The position numbers and the translations under genes were made by a program. This document shows positions 8,293 to 19,677 of a DNA stretch of 64,000 nucleotides, piece after piece. Below the pieces are notes generated by a model that saw nothing but the letters and a program-made list of their open reading frames with translations, had not been told where the DNA came from and did not search any database. The first letter of the stretch is position 1, and every line of letters starts with the position of its first letter. Source of the stretch: Nannocystis bainbridge (GTDB taxonomy: Bacteria > Myxococcota_A > Polyangia > Nannocystales > Nannocystaceae); contig NZ_JAQNDL010000001.1 in assembly GCF_028368995.1 (NCBI RefSeq), positions 434,001 to 498,000 on the forward strand, read 5' to 3'.

Positions 8293-10197
8293 TCATTCGA
8301 CCTGAAGATCTGGAGCTACCGCCCGCAGCTCGCTCAGGGTCGGTTCGAATTGGTCCTCTGCGCAGCGCGACCCGGTGACCAGTCGCTGCAGCGAGTTCAG
8401 CCATGGCGCGCCGACCAGGGGGCGCAGCCGCTCGCCGTCGAGCTCCCGGCTGCTCAAATGGAGGCGTGTCAGCCGGCGGAGGTGGGACGCCCCCCCGAGC
8501 GCGGCGACCCCCGCGATCCCGATCGCGCTGCCGCTGAACCACAGCTCCGTCAGCGCGGCCAGCGGTCCGCTTACGAGCGCGGCGAATCCGTCGTCGCCGA
8601 TCTCGCGGTTGCCCGCCAGATCGAGGCCCGCGAGCCCGGCCAGCAGCGGCGCGTCCGCCAGCGTGCGCGCCCCCTCGTCGCCGATCGCCGCGTTGGCGAG
8701 CACGAGCAGCCGCAGCCGCGGCCAGGGCGCCGACGCCAGCGCCGCGACGCCCTCGTCGCCGACGTGGTTCCTGTCGAGCAGCAGCTCGCGCACGCTGGCG
8801 AGGTGGGCCGCCGACGCCAGCGCACGCGCCCCCTTCGGCCCGAAGCCGGTGTGCCGCAGGCTCAGTCGCCTCAGCCGCGTGATGTGGGGCGCCTCCGCGA
8901 GCGCCCGCGCGGCGGTGTTGCCGAGCGGGTTGTCGTCGAGCAGCAGGCACTCGAGGCGCGCGAGCCACGGCTCCTCGATCAGGTCGCGCGCGCCCGCGGG
9001 GCCGATGTCGTTGTCGCGCAGGTCGAGCTGCGTCAGCCCGGTCAGTTGATCGGCGATCGCCAGCGTCGCGGCGCCGTCGTCGTCGAGCTTGTTGTAGGCC
9101 AGCCGGAGCTCGCGCAGGCCCGCGAGCGAGTCGGCGTAGGCGATGGCCTCCACGCCGGCGATGCCGATGTGGTTGTGGCTCAGGTCGAGCGTCCGCAGCC
9201 GCTGCATCCGCCCGACGATCGCCCGCACGCCCGCGGGCCCGAGCTCGTTGTCGTAGAGGTCGAGCAGGGTCAGGTTCGGCAAGCCCTCGGCCAGGGCCCT
9301 GGCGCCGGCGGGGCCGAGGTAGCTGGCGCCCAGCCACAGCTCGCGCAGGCCGCTCAGGTTGGGCGTCGCGGCCAGCGCCCGCGCGCCCACGTGGGTGAGG
9401 CGGCTCCACTGCAGGTCGAGGGTGACGAGCTGCCGCAGGTGACGCGCCGACGCCAGCGCGAGCGCTCCCTCGTCGCCGCACGGGTCGCCCGCGCCGTCGA
9501 AGAACGAGCCGCCGAGCCACAGCTCGCGCAGCTCGGCGAGGTGCGACGCGGCTGCCAGCGCGCGCACGCCCTCGGGACCGATCCGGCAGCTCTGCAGGTC
9601 GAGCCGGGTCAGGCCCGCGAGGTGCTTCGCGCCGGCCAGCGCCAGCCCGCCGGCCTCGAAGATCCGGTTGGCGCGCAGTTTCAACGCGCGCAGCTGGGAC
9701 ATGTGGGTCGCCTCCGCCAGCGCCCGCGCCCCGTCCTCGCCGATGTCGTTGCGCTCGGCCGCGAGATCGAGGCTGGTGACGACCGCGAGCAGCGGCGTAC
9801 ACAGCGTCGCCTTCAGCGCCTCGAGATCGTCCTCGATCCCGCGCAGGTGCAGCCCCTGGACCGGCGCATCGCGGACCAGCCGCTCGCCGATCGCCGCGAC
9901 CCGACCCGGCGTCAGCGACACCGTGTCGACGAAGCCGCGGGTCCAGGTCGCCTCGCCGACGCGCAGCCCGAGCTCGTGGTGCCAGGCCTCGTCGTGAAGG
10001 GCGAGCAGCGCCTCGGCGCGGATCACCAGCTCGCCCTGCGCGTCGTCGTCCTCGCTCCGGGCCGCCGCGCACTGCAGCTCGATGAACTCGCCGCGCGGGT
10101 CGCCGCGCTGACGCAGCTGCCGGGCCAGCGCCAGCCGCGGCCCGTCGTCGTCGGGGCGGGCGCGGATCGCCGCCAGCGCGTCGTCGGAGGATGACAT
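8293..10197 (-). CDS. Leucine-rich-repeat protein with repeat-companion N-terminus
   Basis: A 634-residue protein. The ATG at 10197 is chosen because the first 40 residues match the repeat-companion domain of the TIGR02996 type (AAIRARPDD, PRLALARQLRQRGDPRGEFI). From about residue 130 to the end there are roughly 20 leucine-rich repeats of 24-30 residues with the pattern LTxLDLxxNxIGxxGAxALA, the ribonuclease-inhibitor-like or bacterial RNI type. There is no signal peptide or membrane segment, so it is probably a cytoplasmic protein-binding solenoid. Such proteins are abundant in large myxobacterial and planctomycete genomes; the partner is unknown. The repeats are regular, which suggests recent internal duplication. 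Confidence 0.85.
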   Translation of the reverse strand: MSSSDDALAAIRARPDDDGPRLALARQLRQRGDPRGEFIELQCAAARSEDDDAQGELVIRAEALLALHDEAWHHELGLRVGEATWTRGFVDTVSLTPGRVAAIGERLVRDAPVQGLHLRGIEDDLEALKATLCTPLLAVVTSLDLAAERNDIGEDGARALAEATHMSQLRALKLRANRIFEAGGLALAGAKHLAGLTRLDLQSCRIGPEGVRALAAASHLAELRELWLGGSFFDGAGDPCGDEGALALASARHLRQLVTLDLQWSRLTHVGARALAATPNLSGLRELWLGASYLGPAGARALAEGLPNLTLLDLYDNELGPAGVRAIVGRMQRLRTLDLSHNHIGIAGVEAIAYADSLAGLRELRLAYNKLDDDGAATLAIADQLTGLTQLDLRDNDIGPAGARDLIEEPWLARLECLLLDDNPLGNTAARALAEAPHITRLRRLSLRHTGFGPKGARALASAAHLASVRELLLDRNHVGDEGVAALASAPWPRLRLLVLANAAIGDEGARTLADAPLLAGLAGLDLAGNREIGDDGFAALVSGPLAALTELWFSGSAIGIAGVAALGGASHLRRLTRLHLSSRELDGERLRPLVGAPWLNSLQRLVTGSRCAEDQFEPTLSELRAVAPDLQVE

Positions 10198-10307
10198 CGG
10201 CCTCGCGCAGTCTAGGCGCCGACGGCCGCGCCGCGTCAAGGCCGAGCGCGGGCCCGTTCCCGCGCGTCGGCGTGGTGGTGCATCGCGGACGCCCCGACGC
10301 GCCCGCG

Positions 10308-10811
10308 TCAGCCGGCCGCGGCCTGGCGCAGCGCGTCGATGTCGAGCTTCTTCATCTGCATCATCGCCGCGGTGGCCCGCTTGGCCCGCGCCGGATCGGG
10401 GTCGCCGAGCACCTCGAACAGCGCGTCGGGCACGACCTGCCACGACACGCCGAACTTGTCCTTGAGCCAGCCGCACTGCTGCGCCCGCGGGTCGCCGCCC
10501 TCGCTCAGGCGCTCCCAGTAGTGATCGACCTCGGCCTGGGTCTGGCAGTGAACCACCAGCGAGATGGCCTCGGTGAACTTGAACATCGGCCCGCCGTTGA
10601 TGGCGCCGAACTCGATGCCGTCGAGGATGAAGCCCACGGTCATGACCGAGCCCGGCTTGTGCCCGCCCGGCCCGGCGCTCTCGGCGGAGTAGCGCGTGGT
10701 CTTGGTGATCCGCGAGTCGGGGAAGATCGCGGTGTAGAAGTTCGCCGCCTCCTCGGCCTGATCGTCGAACCAGAGGAAGGTGGAGATCCGCTGCTTGATC
10801 GTGGCTGCCAT
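10308..10811 (-). CDS. VOC family (PhnB-like) protein
   Basis: A 167-residue protein. The start at 10811 gives the family N-terminus (ITKQ-like strand, then FLWFDDQAEEAANFY). The sequence matches the PhnB/glyoxalase-like superfamily often labelled 3-demethylubiquinone-9 methyltransferase-like, with FTxIFPDSRI, INGGPMFKF, WERLSEGG and CGWLKDKFGVSWQVVP. Despite the label, members are usually not methyltransferases and the function is unproven. The C-terminal MMQMKKLDIDAL helix is typical of the subgroup. It is transcribed divergently from the acyl-CoA hydrolase gene. Confidence 0.85.
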   Translation of the reverse strand: MAATIKQRISTFLWFDDQAEEAANFYTAIFPDSRITKTTRYSAESAGPGGHKPGSVMTVGFILDGIEFGAINGGPMFKFTEAISLVVHCQTQAEVDHYWERLSEGGDPRAQQCGWLKDKFGVSWQVVPDALFEVLGDPDPARAKRATAAMMQMKKLDIDALRQAAAG

Positions 10812-11146
10812 GGTGAATCCTTCGTGATGTGCCGTGTTGACGTTGGGGGTGACCCGGCCCTGCCTGGGCGGCTCCGCGGCCGTGCTCACGAGAGATGTCG
10901 TTTTCGCGGGGCCGCTTTCGACACGCCCGACCCACCTCGACGAAAAAAATCTCGCGGCGGCCGCCGAGCGGCAGAGCCCGCCGAGCGCATGGCGCGCGAG
11001 AACCCATCGTCACGGAGCCGTGCGAGGCACTCGTCGCCGACTCCGACGCGGCGACACGCACGCGACCTCGCGCGTCACCGGCGAGGCCACGCCGGGCGAA
11101 ACCTCTGCGCGCCGCCCGGGCGTGGCGAAGACGCTAGGCTCTCCGC
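10812..11146. other. Divergent intergenic region, no gene seen
   Basis: 335 bases separate the VOC gene (-) from the acyl-CoA hydrolase gene (+). It should hold both promoters. The only visible low-GC patch is a run of A residues near 10945. No operator-like palindrome or convincing promoter boxes could be picked out by eye. Confidence 0.4.
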
Positions 11147-13081
11147 ATGCGACCTGCGCCGACGTTCCTCGCCTCGCTCGACGACGCCGTCGAGGTCTTG
11201 CTCGCGCGCGTGCCCGGCCCGCTGCACGTCGGCGCCCCGCTCGGCCTCGGCAAGCCGCATCGCCTGCTCAACGCCCTGTATCACCGCGTGGCCGCCGACC
11301 CCACGCGGCCCCTGCACCTCTACACCGCGCTCTCGCTCGATCCGCCCGAGCCCGGCGAGGGCCTGCAGGCCCGCTTCCTCGCCCCGTTCGTGCGCCGCCA
11401 CTTCGGCGACGAGTTCCCGCGCCTGGCCTACGTCGAAGCGCTGCGTCGCGACGCCCTGCCGGCGCACGTCGAGGTCGAGGAGTTCTATCTGCAGTCCGGC
11501 GCGCTGCTCGGCTCCCCGGCGGCGCAGCGGCGCTACACCAGCCTCAACTACACCCACGTGGCCCGCGCGCTGGCCGAGCGCGGGCTCAACGCGATCGTGC
11601 AGAAGGTCGCGCGCGAGCCCGGCGACGCGCCGCCGACCCGGCTGTCGCTGTCGTGCAACACCGACGTCACCCTCGACGCGCTCGACGCCGTGGCCGCGCG
11701 CGGGCTGCCGCGCCCGCTGCTGATCGCCGAGATCGATCCGTCGCTGCCGTGGCTCGGCGGCAGCGCGGCGGTGCCGACCGAGCTGTTCGACGTCGTCGTC
11801 GAGCCTCCGGGCCCGCATCCGCAGCTGTTCGGGCTGCCGCGCCAGCCCGTGGCCGACGCCGACTACGCGATCGGCTTTCACGCCAGCACCCTGGTGCGCG
11901 ACGGTGGCACGCTGCAGATCGGCATCGGCGCGCTGGCCGACGCGCTGAGCCACGCGCTCGTCCTGCGGCACACCGACAATGCGACCTACCGCGCCGTCCT
12001 GCGCGCGCTCGGCTCGCCGCGCGCCGACGACCCCGCGCTCGCGCCGTTCGCCGTCGGCCTCTACGGCTGCAGCGAGATGATCAACGAGGGCTTCCGCCGG
12101 CTCGTGCAAGTCGGCGTGGTCGGGCGCAAGGTCGTCGACGACCTCGCGGTGATGCAGCGCGTCGAGGGCGGCTCGGCCGACGCCGACGACCTGGCCCGGC
12201 TCGCGCGCGACGGCGAGTACCTGCACGGCGCGTTCTACCTCGGCTCGCCCGAGCTCTACGCCTGGCTGCGCGCCCTGCCGGACGCCGAGCGGCGCGCGAT
12301 CGGCATGCGCCGCGTCAGCGCCATCAACGACCTCGACGGCCCCGAGGAGCCGCTCAAGCGGCTGCAGCGCCGCGAGGCCCGCTTCTTCAACACCTGCATG
12401 ATGGCGACCGCGCTCGGGGCCGCGACCTCCGACGCGCTCGACGGCGGCCGCGTCGTCTCCGGCGTCGGCGGGCAGTACAACTTCGTCGCCATGGCCCACG
12501 CGATGCCCGACGCGCGCTCGATCCTGCTGCTGCGCGCCATTCGTGACAGCGGCGGCCGCACGTCCTCCAATGTCGTGTGGAGCTATGGTCATACCACCAT
12601 CCCCCGCCATTTGCGCGACGTCTACGTCAGCGAATACGGGATCGCCGACGTGCGCGGCAAGGCCGACGAGGATTGCGTAATCGCCATGGCGGCGATCGCC
12701 GACGCCCGCTTTCAGGCCGGCCTTTTGGCGGCCGCCGAGGCCAACCTCAAGCTGCGGCGCGGCTTCACGGCGCCGGGGCGCTGGGCCGACAACACGCCCG
12801 AGGCGCTGCGCGAGCGGCTGGCCCCGCACCGGGCCGCCGGGGCGCTGCCCGACTACCCGCTCGGCAGCGACTTCACCCCGGTCGAGCAGCGGCTGGCCCG
12901 CGCGCTCGGCTGGCTCAAGGCCCACGCCGATCACAAGCTCCACATCGCCGTGCGCGCCATGACCGGCGCCGCCACCGACGACTTCGAGGCGCTGCAGCGA
13001 ATGCAGCTCGATCGCCCGCAGGGCGCCCAGGAGTGGCTGCAGTCGCGGCTCCTCGGCCTGGCGCTGCGCATGACCGCGTGA
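11147..13081 (+). CDS. Acetyl-CoA hydrolase/transferase family protein
   Basis: A 644-residue protein with the two-domain class I CoA-transferase fold. The N-terminal half contains GAPLGLGKPH and SLNYTHV. The middle has LQIGIGALADALSHAL, the usual nucleotide/CoA loop. The C-terminal half (about 430-600) has the family signature MATALGAATSDALDGGRVVSGVGGQ split over two strands, then SEYGIADVRGK. Family members hydrolyse acetyl-CoA or move CoA between acetate, succinate, propionate or 4-hydroxybutyrate; the acceptor cannot be told here. It is somewhat longer than 4-hydroxybutyrate CoA-transferases (about 430 residues), the extra length being N-terminal. Cytoplasmic. Confidence 0.85.
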   Translation: MRPAPTFLASLDDAVEVLLARVPGPLHVGAPLGLGKPHRLLNALYHRVAADPTRPLHLYTALSLDPPEPGEGLQARFLAPFVRRHFGDEFPRLAYVEALRRDALPAHVEVEEFYLQSGALLGSPAAQRRYTSLNYTHVARALAERGLNAIVQKVAREPGDAPPTRLSLSCNTDVTLDALDAVAARGLPRPLLIAEIDPSLPWLGGSAAVPTELFDVVVEPPGPHPQLFGLPRQPVADADYAIGFHASTLVRDGGTLQIGIGALADALSHALVLRHTDNATYRAVLRALGSPRADDPALAPFAVGLYGCSEMINEGFRRLVQVGVVGRKVVDDLAVMQRVEGGSADADDLARLARDGEYLHGAFYLGSPELYAWLRALPDAERRAIGMRRVSAINDLDGPEEPLKRLQRREARFFNTCMMATALGAATSDALDGGRVVSGVGGQYNFVAMAHAMPDARSILLLRAIRDSGGRTSSNVVWSYGHTTIPRHLRDVYVSEYGIADVRGKADEDCVIAMAAIADARFQAGLLAAAEANLKLRRGFTAPGRWADNTPEALRERLAPHRAAGALPDYPLGSDFTPVEQRLARALGWLKAHADHKLHIAVRAMTGAATDDFEALQRMQLDRPQGAQEWLQSRLLGLALRMTA

Positions 13082-13128
13082 GCGGGCGCCGGCCGGCGCC
13101 TCGCCGGCGCGCGGCGAGGCACCCGCTC
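13080..13128. terminator. Bidirectional hairpin between convergent genes
   Basis: The 50-base gap between two convergent genes is almost wholly self-complementary. GAGCGGG (13080-13086) pairs with CCCGCTC (13122-13128), and GCCTCGCC (13098-13105) pairs with GGCGAGGC (13113-13120). GGCGCC-GGCC-GGCGCC (13085-13100) is also a perfect palindrome that could form an alternative fold. There is no clear U-tract. It probably stops transcription from both sides. Confidence 0.5.
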
Positions 13129-13131
13129 GAT

Positions 13132-16100
13132 TCACGGGGTGAGCCGCGCGACCTGGGCGCGTAGCCACGCCTGCAATTCGGCCGGGCTCCGCGGCACCAG
13201 GCCGAGGGCGAAGCGATGGACTTCGCCGTCCTCGCGGGCCACCAGCTCGCCGTCCGGGCCGAGCTGCAGCAGCCGCGCGAAGCCCTTGGTGGTCCACATC
13301 GGCGTGGCCGTCATGCTCTCGAGCTCCCAGACCTGCATCGTGTCGCCGACGGCGCCGAACAGGAGCTCGCCGCCCGGGTCGAATTGCATCGACCAGATGT
13401 TGCCGCCCGCGTCGATCGATCGCACCGCCGCGGTCGCGGCGTCGACGAGGAACAGCCGCTCTCCGTCGCTGACGGCGATCCGCTGGCCGTCGTGGGAGAC
13501 CCGCAGTCCGAAGTAACCCTCGGCGCGCAGGCCCAGGGCGACGTCGAGGGGGCGGGTGGTGCGAGCCACCAGGTCGTGCACGACCAGCCTCCCGCTGCCG
13601 AGCTCGAGCGCCACCAGCCAGCGTCCGTCGCCGGACATGTCCATGTTCAGGTTCACCTTCGGGCTCACGGGCGCCATCACCTGCGTGAGGGCGCCGTCAG
13701 CGAAGACTTGCACGCCGCCGGTCGACGACAGCGACGCCAGCCGCGCGCCGCCGGGGTCGTACATGAGGGTCCGCCACCCGCCGTCCCCGCCCTCGAAGCT
13801 GCGCGGGCTGGTGTCCGGATCGGACCACGCGTACACCGTGCCGTCGACGGCGATGGCCGCGAAGCCGCGACCGTCGGGGGCGAGGAAGACCCGCAGCACC
13901 GGCTCGACCACCCCCGCGATCGCGCGCGGCTGATCGCTGCCGGCGGCGTACAGATCGAGCTTGCCGCCGTGCGACACGAGCGCGCGGCCGGTCTCGTCGA
14001 CGACGATCGACACCCCGCCCTCGCCCGCCGTCAGGCACGGCGCCAGCGGCTGGCTCGTGCCGGCTCGCGTGTCGATCCGCGTCAGCGCGCCGGTCGGCTT
14101 GTGGTGGCGGATCAGGAACTTCGCCGCCGGCGAGTGCAGGGTCGAGGTGTTCGCCAGCCCGCGGCGCAGATCCACGATCGTGTGCGCAGCGTCCCGCGGC
14201 TCCCACACGTCGATCGCCGGGCCGCGGCGGGCGAGGTAGCGCCCCGCGTGATCGAGCTGGCCATAATCGTAGTCGGCGGGGGCATGAAAGCGGCGCAGCA
14301 CGGCGCCGGTCGCCAGCTCGCCGAGATCGAGCGGGCGGCGAACCTGCTGCTGGGCCGCGCTCTCCACCGCGTAGCCCTCGCCGCCGACCAGCACGCGATC
14401 GTCGCCCTGGACCAGCGGCCGCCGCCACGCGCACTCCGCCGCGAGCGGCTGCGTGGCGCACAGGACCAGCCCATCGCTGCTGCGCTGGACCAGCCCGACG
14501 AGCGACCCGAGGCCGCGGATCATGCCGACGTCGCCGCGCCACTCGTGCGCCGTCGCGCGGGCGAGGTCCCACGCGATCGCCCGCGCCTCGCCGTCGCGCG
14601 TGCTGGTCCCGTACAGAAACTGGCCGTCGGACGAGACCCCGAGGAAATGGTCGAGGCCGCCGTGAGCCGTGACCGTGCGGGCCTCACCAGTCGTGCGGTC
14701 CCAGATGCTGACGGTGTCGGCCCCGAATTTTCCGCGGGCGAGGAAGCGGGCGTCCGGGGTCACCAGCGCGCGGTTCTGCGGGTCGCTGGCCGGCGCCGGC
14801 GGGAACGCGTCGGCGATCTCGCGGCCGGTGCGGAGATCCCAGGCGGTGGCCGGCAAGGGGCGGACCAGCCACGCCTCGTCGGTGGTGATCATCAGGCGAT
14901 CGATCGCCGACGCCCGGCGGTCGTCGTGCCACGCCGTCCGCCACTGCTGCCATTCGCCCGCGAACGCGTGGGCGCCGATCAGCGCGTCGGCGTGCGCGGC
15001 GACCCAGGCCTGCCCGCTCGGCGCGACCACCAGCGGGGCAGCCGGCGCGCCGAGGCGGGCGATCCGCTGGCCCTGGTCGCGCTCGTCGCCCCAGCGCCAC
15101 ATATCGCCGGCGCCGTCCTGGGCGAAGATCCACGGGCTCTGCGCCGCCGGCAGGACCGTGAGCACCTCGGCCTCCGGGCCGCGCAGCACCCGGTCCGGCA
15201 GGCCGCGCGACAGCGCCGCGAGGGCCAGCGTGCGCGCCTCGAGGGCCTCGCGTGGGTCGAGCGCTTCGAGCTCGGCGAGGGCCTGCAGCGTCGCCAGGGG
15301 CGCCTCGGCCAGCGATCCACGGGCGTGGGCCAGCGCGCTCGCGTGCGCCTGCCGGGTCGCCTCGGCGCGGGCGATCGCCACCTCGCGGTCGAGCTCCGCG
15401 CGCTCCTCGGCGTCGGCGCGACGCACCTGCTCGCCGGCCCACCACGCCCCTCCGGTGAGCAGGCCCGCGGCCACCATGCTCACGCTGGTCCAGCGCCGGC
15501 GGGTCCGCCACCGGGCCGCCGGGTCGCCGGCGAGCGCGGCCAGCAGCGCGTTCATGGTCGGCCAGCGGCGCTCGGGGTCGGACTGCAGCCCGCGGAGCAG
15601 CGCCGCGTGGACCCACGCCGGCACCGCGGCCGACTTCGGCGGCGGCGACACGCGCCCGGAGCTGACCGCGTCGGTGAGCTCCGCGAGGGTCTCGCCCGCG
15701 AACGGTCGGTGGCCGTAGAGCGCCTCGTAGAGGGCGATACAGAAGCTGAACTGGTCGGTGCGCGCGTCGCCCCGCTTGGCCGCGAATTGCTCGGGGGCCA
15801 TGTACGCCGGCGTGCCGAGCACCGCGCCGGTGCTGGTCAGACTGCGCGATGGCTCGCGTCCGCCCGCCGGCTCGGTCGATTCACCGGCCTCCTCGGAGCC
15901 CTCGAATTGGGCCAGGCCGAAATCGAGGACGCGGACCCGGCCGTCGGCCCCGAAGATCGCGTTGTGCGGCTTGAAGTCGCGATGGACCACGCCCTGCGCG
16001 TGGGCGGCGGCCAGGCCCTCGCCCGCCTGGCGAAACACCGCGAGGACCTGCGGCCACGGGCGCCGCTCGCCGTCCAGCCAGGCCCGCAGCGTCGGCCCGG

Positions 16101-16563
16101 CCAGGAACTCCATGGCCACGAAGATCCGCTGGTCGGCCAGCTCGCCGACCTCGTACACGTGGACCACGTGGGGGTGAGACAGCCGCGCCAGCGCCCGCGC
16201 CTCCCGCAGGATGCGCGAGGCCCCGCTGGCGCTGCCGTGGAGCTTCGGGCGGATCAACTTGAGCGCCAACTTGCGGTCGAGGCGATCGTCGTACGCCGCG
16301 TAGACGATGCCCATGCCGCCGGCGCCGACGCGGTTCAGCAGGCGATAGCGCCCGAGCTGCACCGCCTCCGGTTCGGCCCCGAAGATGGCGGCCGCCACGG
16401 CCCGCTTGGCGTGCAGGTGCTCCGGCGCGGCCAGCACGTCCGGTCGTATGCCCGGGGACAGCAGGGTCTCGTGCGTCAGCGACGCCGCGGCTGTGGAGCC
16501 GCTGGGGTGCGTGGCGTCGACGTCTTCGATCTTGATCACGTGTTCGGCGAGAGAGTGGGTCAT
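13132..16563 (-). CDS. Ser/Thr protein kinase with WD40-like C-terminal propeller
   Basis: A 1143-residue protein. Residues 72-340 form a Hanks-type kinase with GAGGMGIVY, the ATP lysine in LALKLIR, HRDFKPHN and DFGLAQ, so it looks active. A membrane segment (about 362-380, SMVAAGLLTGGAWWAG) is followed by a charged helical stalk, which in related kinases sits outside the membrane or at its face. The last 650 residues contain repeated short blades (VWDxxTG-like, DGRWL, DPGGELLFG) that look like a WD40-type beta propeller. The first 70 residues lack the zinc-finger found in two other kinases here. It follows the sigma factor gene by 43 bases, so the two are probably one operon and the kinase may phosphorylate that sigma factor. 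Confidence 0.85.
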   Translation of the reverse strand: MTHSLAEHVIKIEDVDATHPSGSTAAASLTHETLLSPGIRPDVLAAPEHLHAKRAVAAAIFGAEPEAVQLGRYRLLNRVGAGGMGIVYAAYDDRLDRKLALKLIRPKLHGSASGASRILREARALARLSHPHVVHVYEVGELADQRIFVAMEFLAGPTLRAWLDGERRPWPQVLAVFRQAGEGLAAAHAQGVVHRDFKPHNAIFGADGRVRVLDFGLAQFEGSEEAGESTEPAGGREPSRSLTSTGAVLGTPAYMAPEQFAAKRGDARTDQFSFCIALYEALYGHRPFAGETLAELTDAVSSGRVSPPPKSAAVPAWVHAALLRGLQSDPERRWPTMNALLAALAGDPAARWRTRRRWTSVSMVAAGLLTGGAWWAGEQVRRADAEERAELDREVAIARAEATRQAHASALAHARGSLAEAPLATLQALAELEALDPREALEARTLALAALSRGLPDRVLRGPEAEVLTVLPAAQSPWIFAQDGAGDMWRWGDERDQGQRIARLGAPAAPLVVAPSGQAWVAAHADALIGAHAFAGEWQQWRTAWHDDRRASAIDRLMITTDEAWLVRPLPATAWDLRTGREIADAFPPAPASDPQNRALVTPDARFLARGKFGADTVSIWDRTTGEARTVTAHGGLDHFLGVSSDGQFLYGTSTRDGEARAIAWDLARATAHEWRGDVGMIRGLGSLVGLVQRSSDGLVLCATQPLAAECAWRRPLVQGDDRVLVGGEGYAVESAAQQQVRRPLDLGELATGAVLRRFHAPADYDYGQLDHAGRYLARRGPAIDVWEPRDAAHTIVDLRRGLANTSTLHSPAAKFLIRHHKPTGALTRIDTRAGTSQPLAPCLTAGEGGVSIVVDETGRALVSHGGKLDLYAAGSDQPRAIAGVVEPVLRVFLAPDGRGFAAIAVDGTVYAWSDPDTSPRSFEGGDGGWRTLMYDPGGARLASLSSTGGVQVFADGALTQVMAPVSPKVNLNMDMSGDGRWLVALELGSGRLVVHDLVARTTRPLDVALGLRAEGYFGLRVSHDGQRIAVSDGERLFLVDAATAAVRSIDAGGNIWSMQFDPGGELLFGAVGDTMQVWELESMTATPMWTTKGFARLLQLGPDGELVAREDGEVHRFALGLVPRSPAELQAWLRAQVARLTP

Positions 16564-16606
16564 GCCCGCGTGGTTCGTCGCGGGTCGATCCGGATCACGG
16601 AAAAAT

Positions 16607-17233
16607 TCACGGACGATCGCGCTCTGCGCGGACCCGCACGCCCTCGGCCCAGCTCTCGAGCCCGCGGAAGGTGCTGAGCGCGAGCTCGGGGGTGGCGGCC
16701 AGGCGCTCGATGACCTCGCGCAGCTGCTCGCGTCCGCGACGAAGCCGCGACTTCACCGTGCCCTGGGGGATGTCGAGCGCCGCGGCGATCTCGGCGACCG
16801 TGCATTGCTCCCAATAATGAAGCTCGAGCACGACCTGCAGCTCGAGGGCGATCGATCGCAGCCCGGCGAGCAAGAGCCGCTGCTCCTCGCGCTCGACGAG
16901 GATCCCCGCGACGGAAGGATCGAGCCCGGCGACCGACTCGCTGGCGAGGTCGACCGGGGCCTGCGCCCGCGTCTTGTAGTGCAGGCACAGCTGGCGATAG
17001 GCGATGGCGAACAGGTAGCTGCGAAAGCTGCCGTCGCCGCGAAAGCGCGTGATGCCCTCCACGCAGGCGAGGAAGGTCCGCTGGATCAGCTCGGTCCCGG
17101 CCTCGCCGACCTTGTTGACGAAGAACCGCGCCACCGCCTCGTAGTAACGCTCGAACAACTGCTGCCCGGCGGCCCGCTCGCCTCGCCGCCACGCCGCCAG
17201 CAAGACCTCGTCCTCGTCGCTCTCGGTGGACAC
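16607..17233 (-). CDS. ECF-type sigma factor linked to a kinase (ECF43-like)
   Basis: A 208-residue protein with a GTG start at 17233. Region 2 spans about residues 20-85 (LFERYYEAVARFF to FAIAYRQLCLHYK), and region 4 about 120-185, with the helix-turn-helix CTVAEIAAALDIPQGTVKSRLRRG. In ordinary ECF sigma factors region 2.2 carries an acidic DxEDLVQ segment. Here it reads GTELIQRT, with Thr47 where an acid is expected. In the ECF43 group (Vibrio EcfP with kinase PknT), missing acidic residues are replaced by a phosphothreonine. The kinase gene directly downstream fits that model; the parallel is inferred. Cytoplasmic. Confidence 0.85.
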   Translation of the reverse strand: MSTESDEDEVLLAAWRRGERAAGQQLFERYYEAVARFFVNKVGEAGTELIQRTFLACVEGITRFRGDGSFRSYLFAIAYRQLCLHYKTRAQAPVDLASESVAGLDPSVAGILVEREEQRLLLAGLRSIALELQVVLELHYWEQCTVAEIAAALDIPQGTVKSRLRRGREQLREVIERLAATPELALSTFRGLESWAEGVRVRAERDRP

Positions 17234-17299
17234 GATCGTTCCATCCTAGCCGACTCCGGCCCGCCGAGCCGCCGATGTCCCGTGAGCCGTCCGCGACCC

Positions 17300-17824
17300 T
17301 CAGGCGGCCGCATCACCGCCGAGCCCCTGCCCGCGCAGGGCCGCCGCGCAGTCGTCGACCGAGTCGCCGAACGGGCTGCCGCGGGCGATGATGCAGGACC
17401 CCTGCGGCCAGCGCAGCGCCAGCGCCCGCGCCGACGATGCGGCCTGGAACACGCGCTCGACGCGAACCGCGGCCAGCGGCGCCAGCACGCGGCGGGCCGG
17501 GTCGAGCAGTCGCCCGCCTGCCACGTCGACGATCAGCAGCGGTCGCGGCTCCGCGGCGGCCCGGCGCCGACCGAACCGCACGACCCTCACGACCAGCCAC
17601 GCCGACGCGCCGCCGAGCGCCGTCAGGATCGCCGCCGCGATCGCGTGGTCCGAGCCGCCGCGGATCGCGAACACCGCCTGGACCGCGGCGTTGATCAGCG
17701 AGATGACCGCCACCAGGGCCAGCACGAACACCGCGGTGCGCGGCGGCGCGGGCCGCTCGACGATCCACAGCTCACCGTCCCGGCGATCGATCTCGGTCCC
17801 GTTGCAGCGCGCGACGACGGCCAC
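17300..17824 (-). CDS. Small membrane protein, unknown function
   Basis: A 174-residue protein if it starts at the GTG at 17824; no ATG lies between it and the upstream gene's stop, and an earlier GTG/TTG is possible. Two hydrophobic segments (FVLALVAVISLINAAVQAVF and AAAILTALGGASAWLVVRVV) are followed by a cytoplasmic beta-rich tail of about 90 residues (PLLIVDVAGGRLLDP, VRVERVFQAAS). The layout resembles small bacterial PH-like membrane proteins, but no family is certain. It lies between a lipoprotein gene and the sigma/kinase pair on the same strand. Confidence 0.55.
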   Translation of the reverse strand: MAVVARCNGTEIDRRDGELWIVERPAPPRTAVFVLALVAVISLINAAVQAVFAIRGGSDHAIAAAILTALGGASAWLVVRVVRFGRRRAAAEPRPLLIVDVAGGRLLDPARRVLAPLAAVRVERVFQAASSARALALRWPQGSCIIARGSPFGDSVDDCAAALRGQGLGGDAAA

Positions 17825-17919
17825 GGCCCGAGCGTACCGCACCGCGCGACTGAAGGTCGCGCGGATCGCCGGGAGCACGCCCGCGCTCGCGGCCGCGCAC
17901 GCCCCGGCCCACGCGCGCC

Positions 17920-19677
<1,758 letters not shown>

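Noticed and set aside
13633..13642. Exact GGACATGTCC in the WD40-like kinase gene.
   Set aside because: A single copy without a partner arm, encoding an ordinary blade segment. Treated as coding coincidence.
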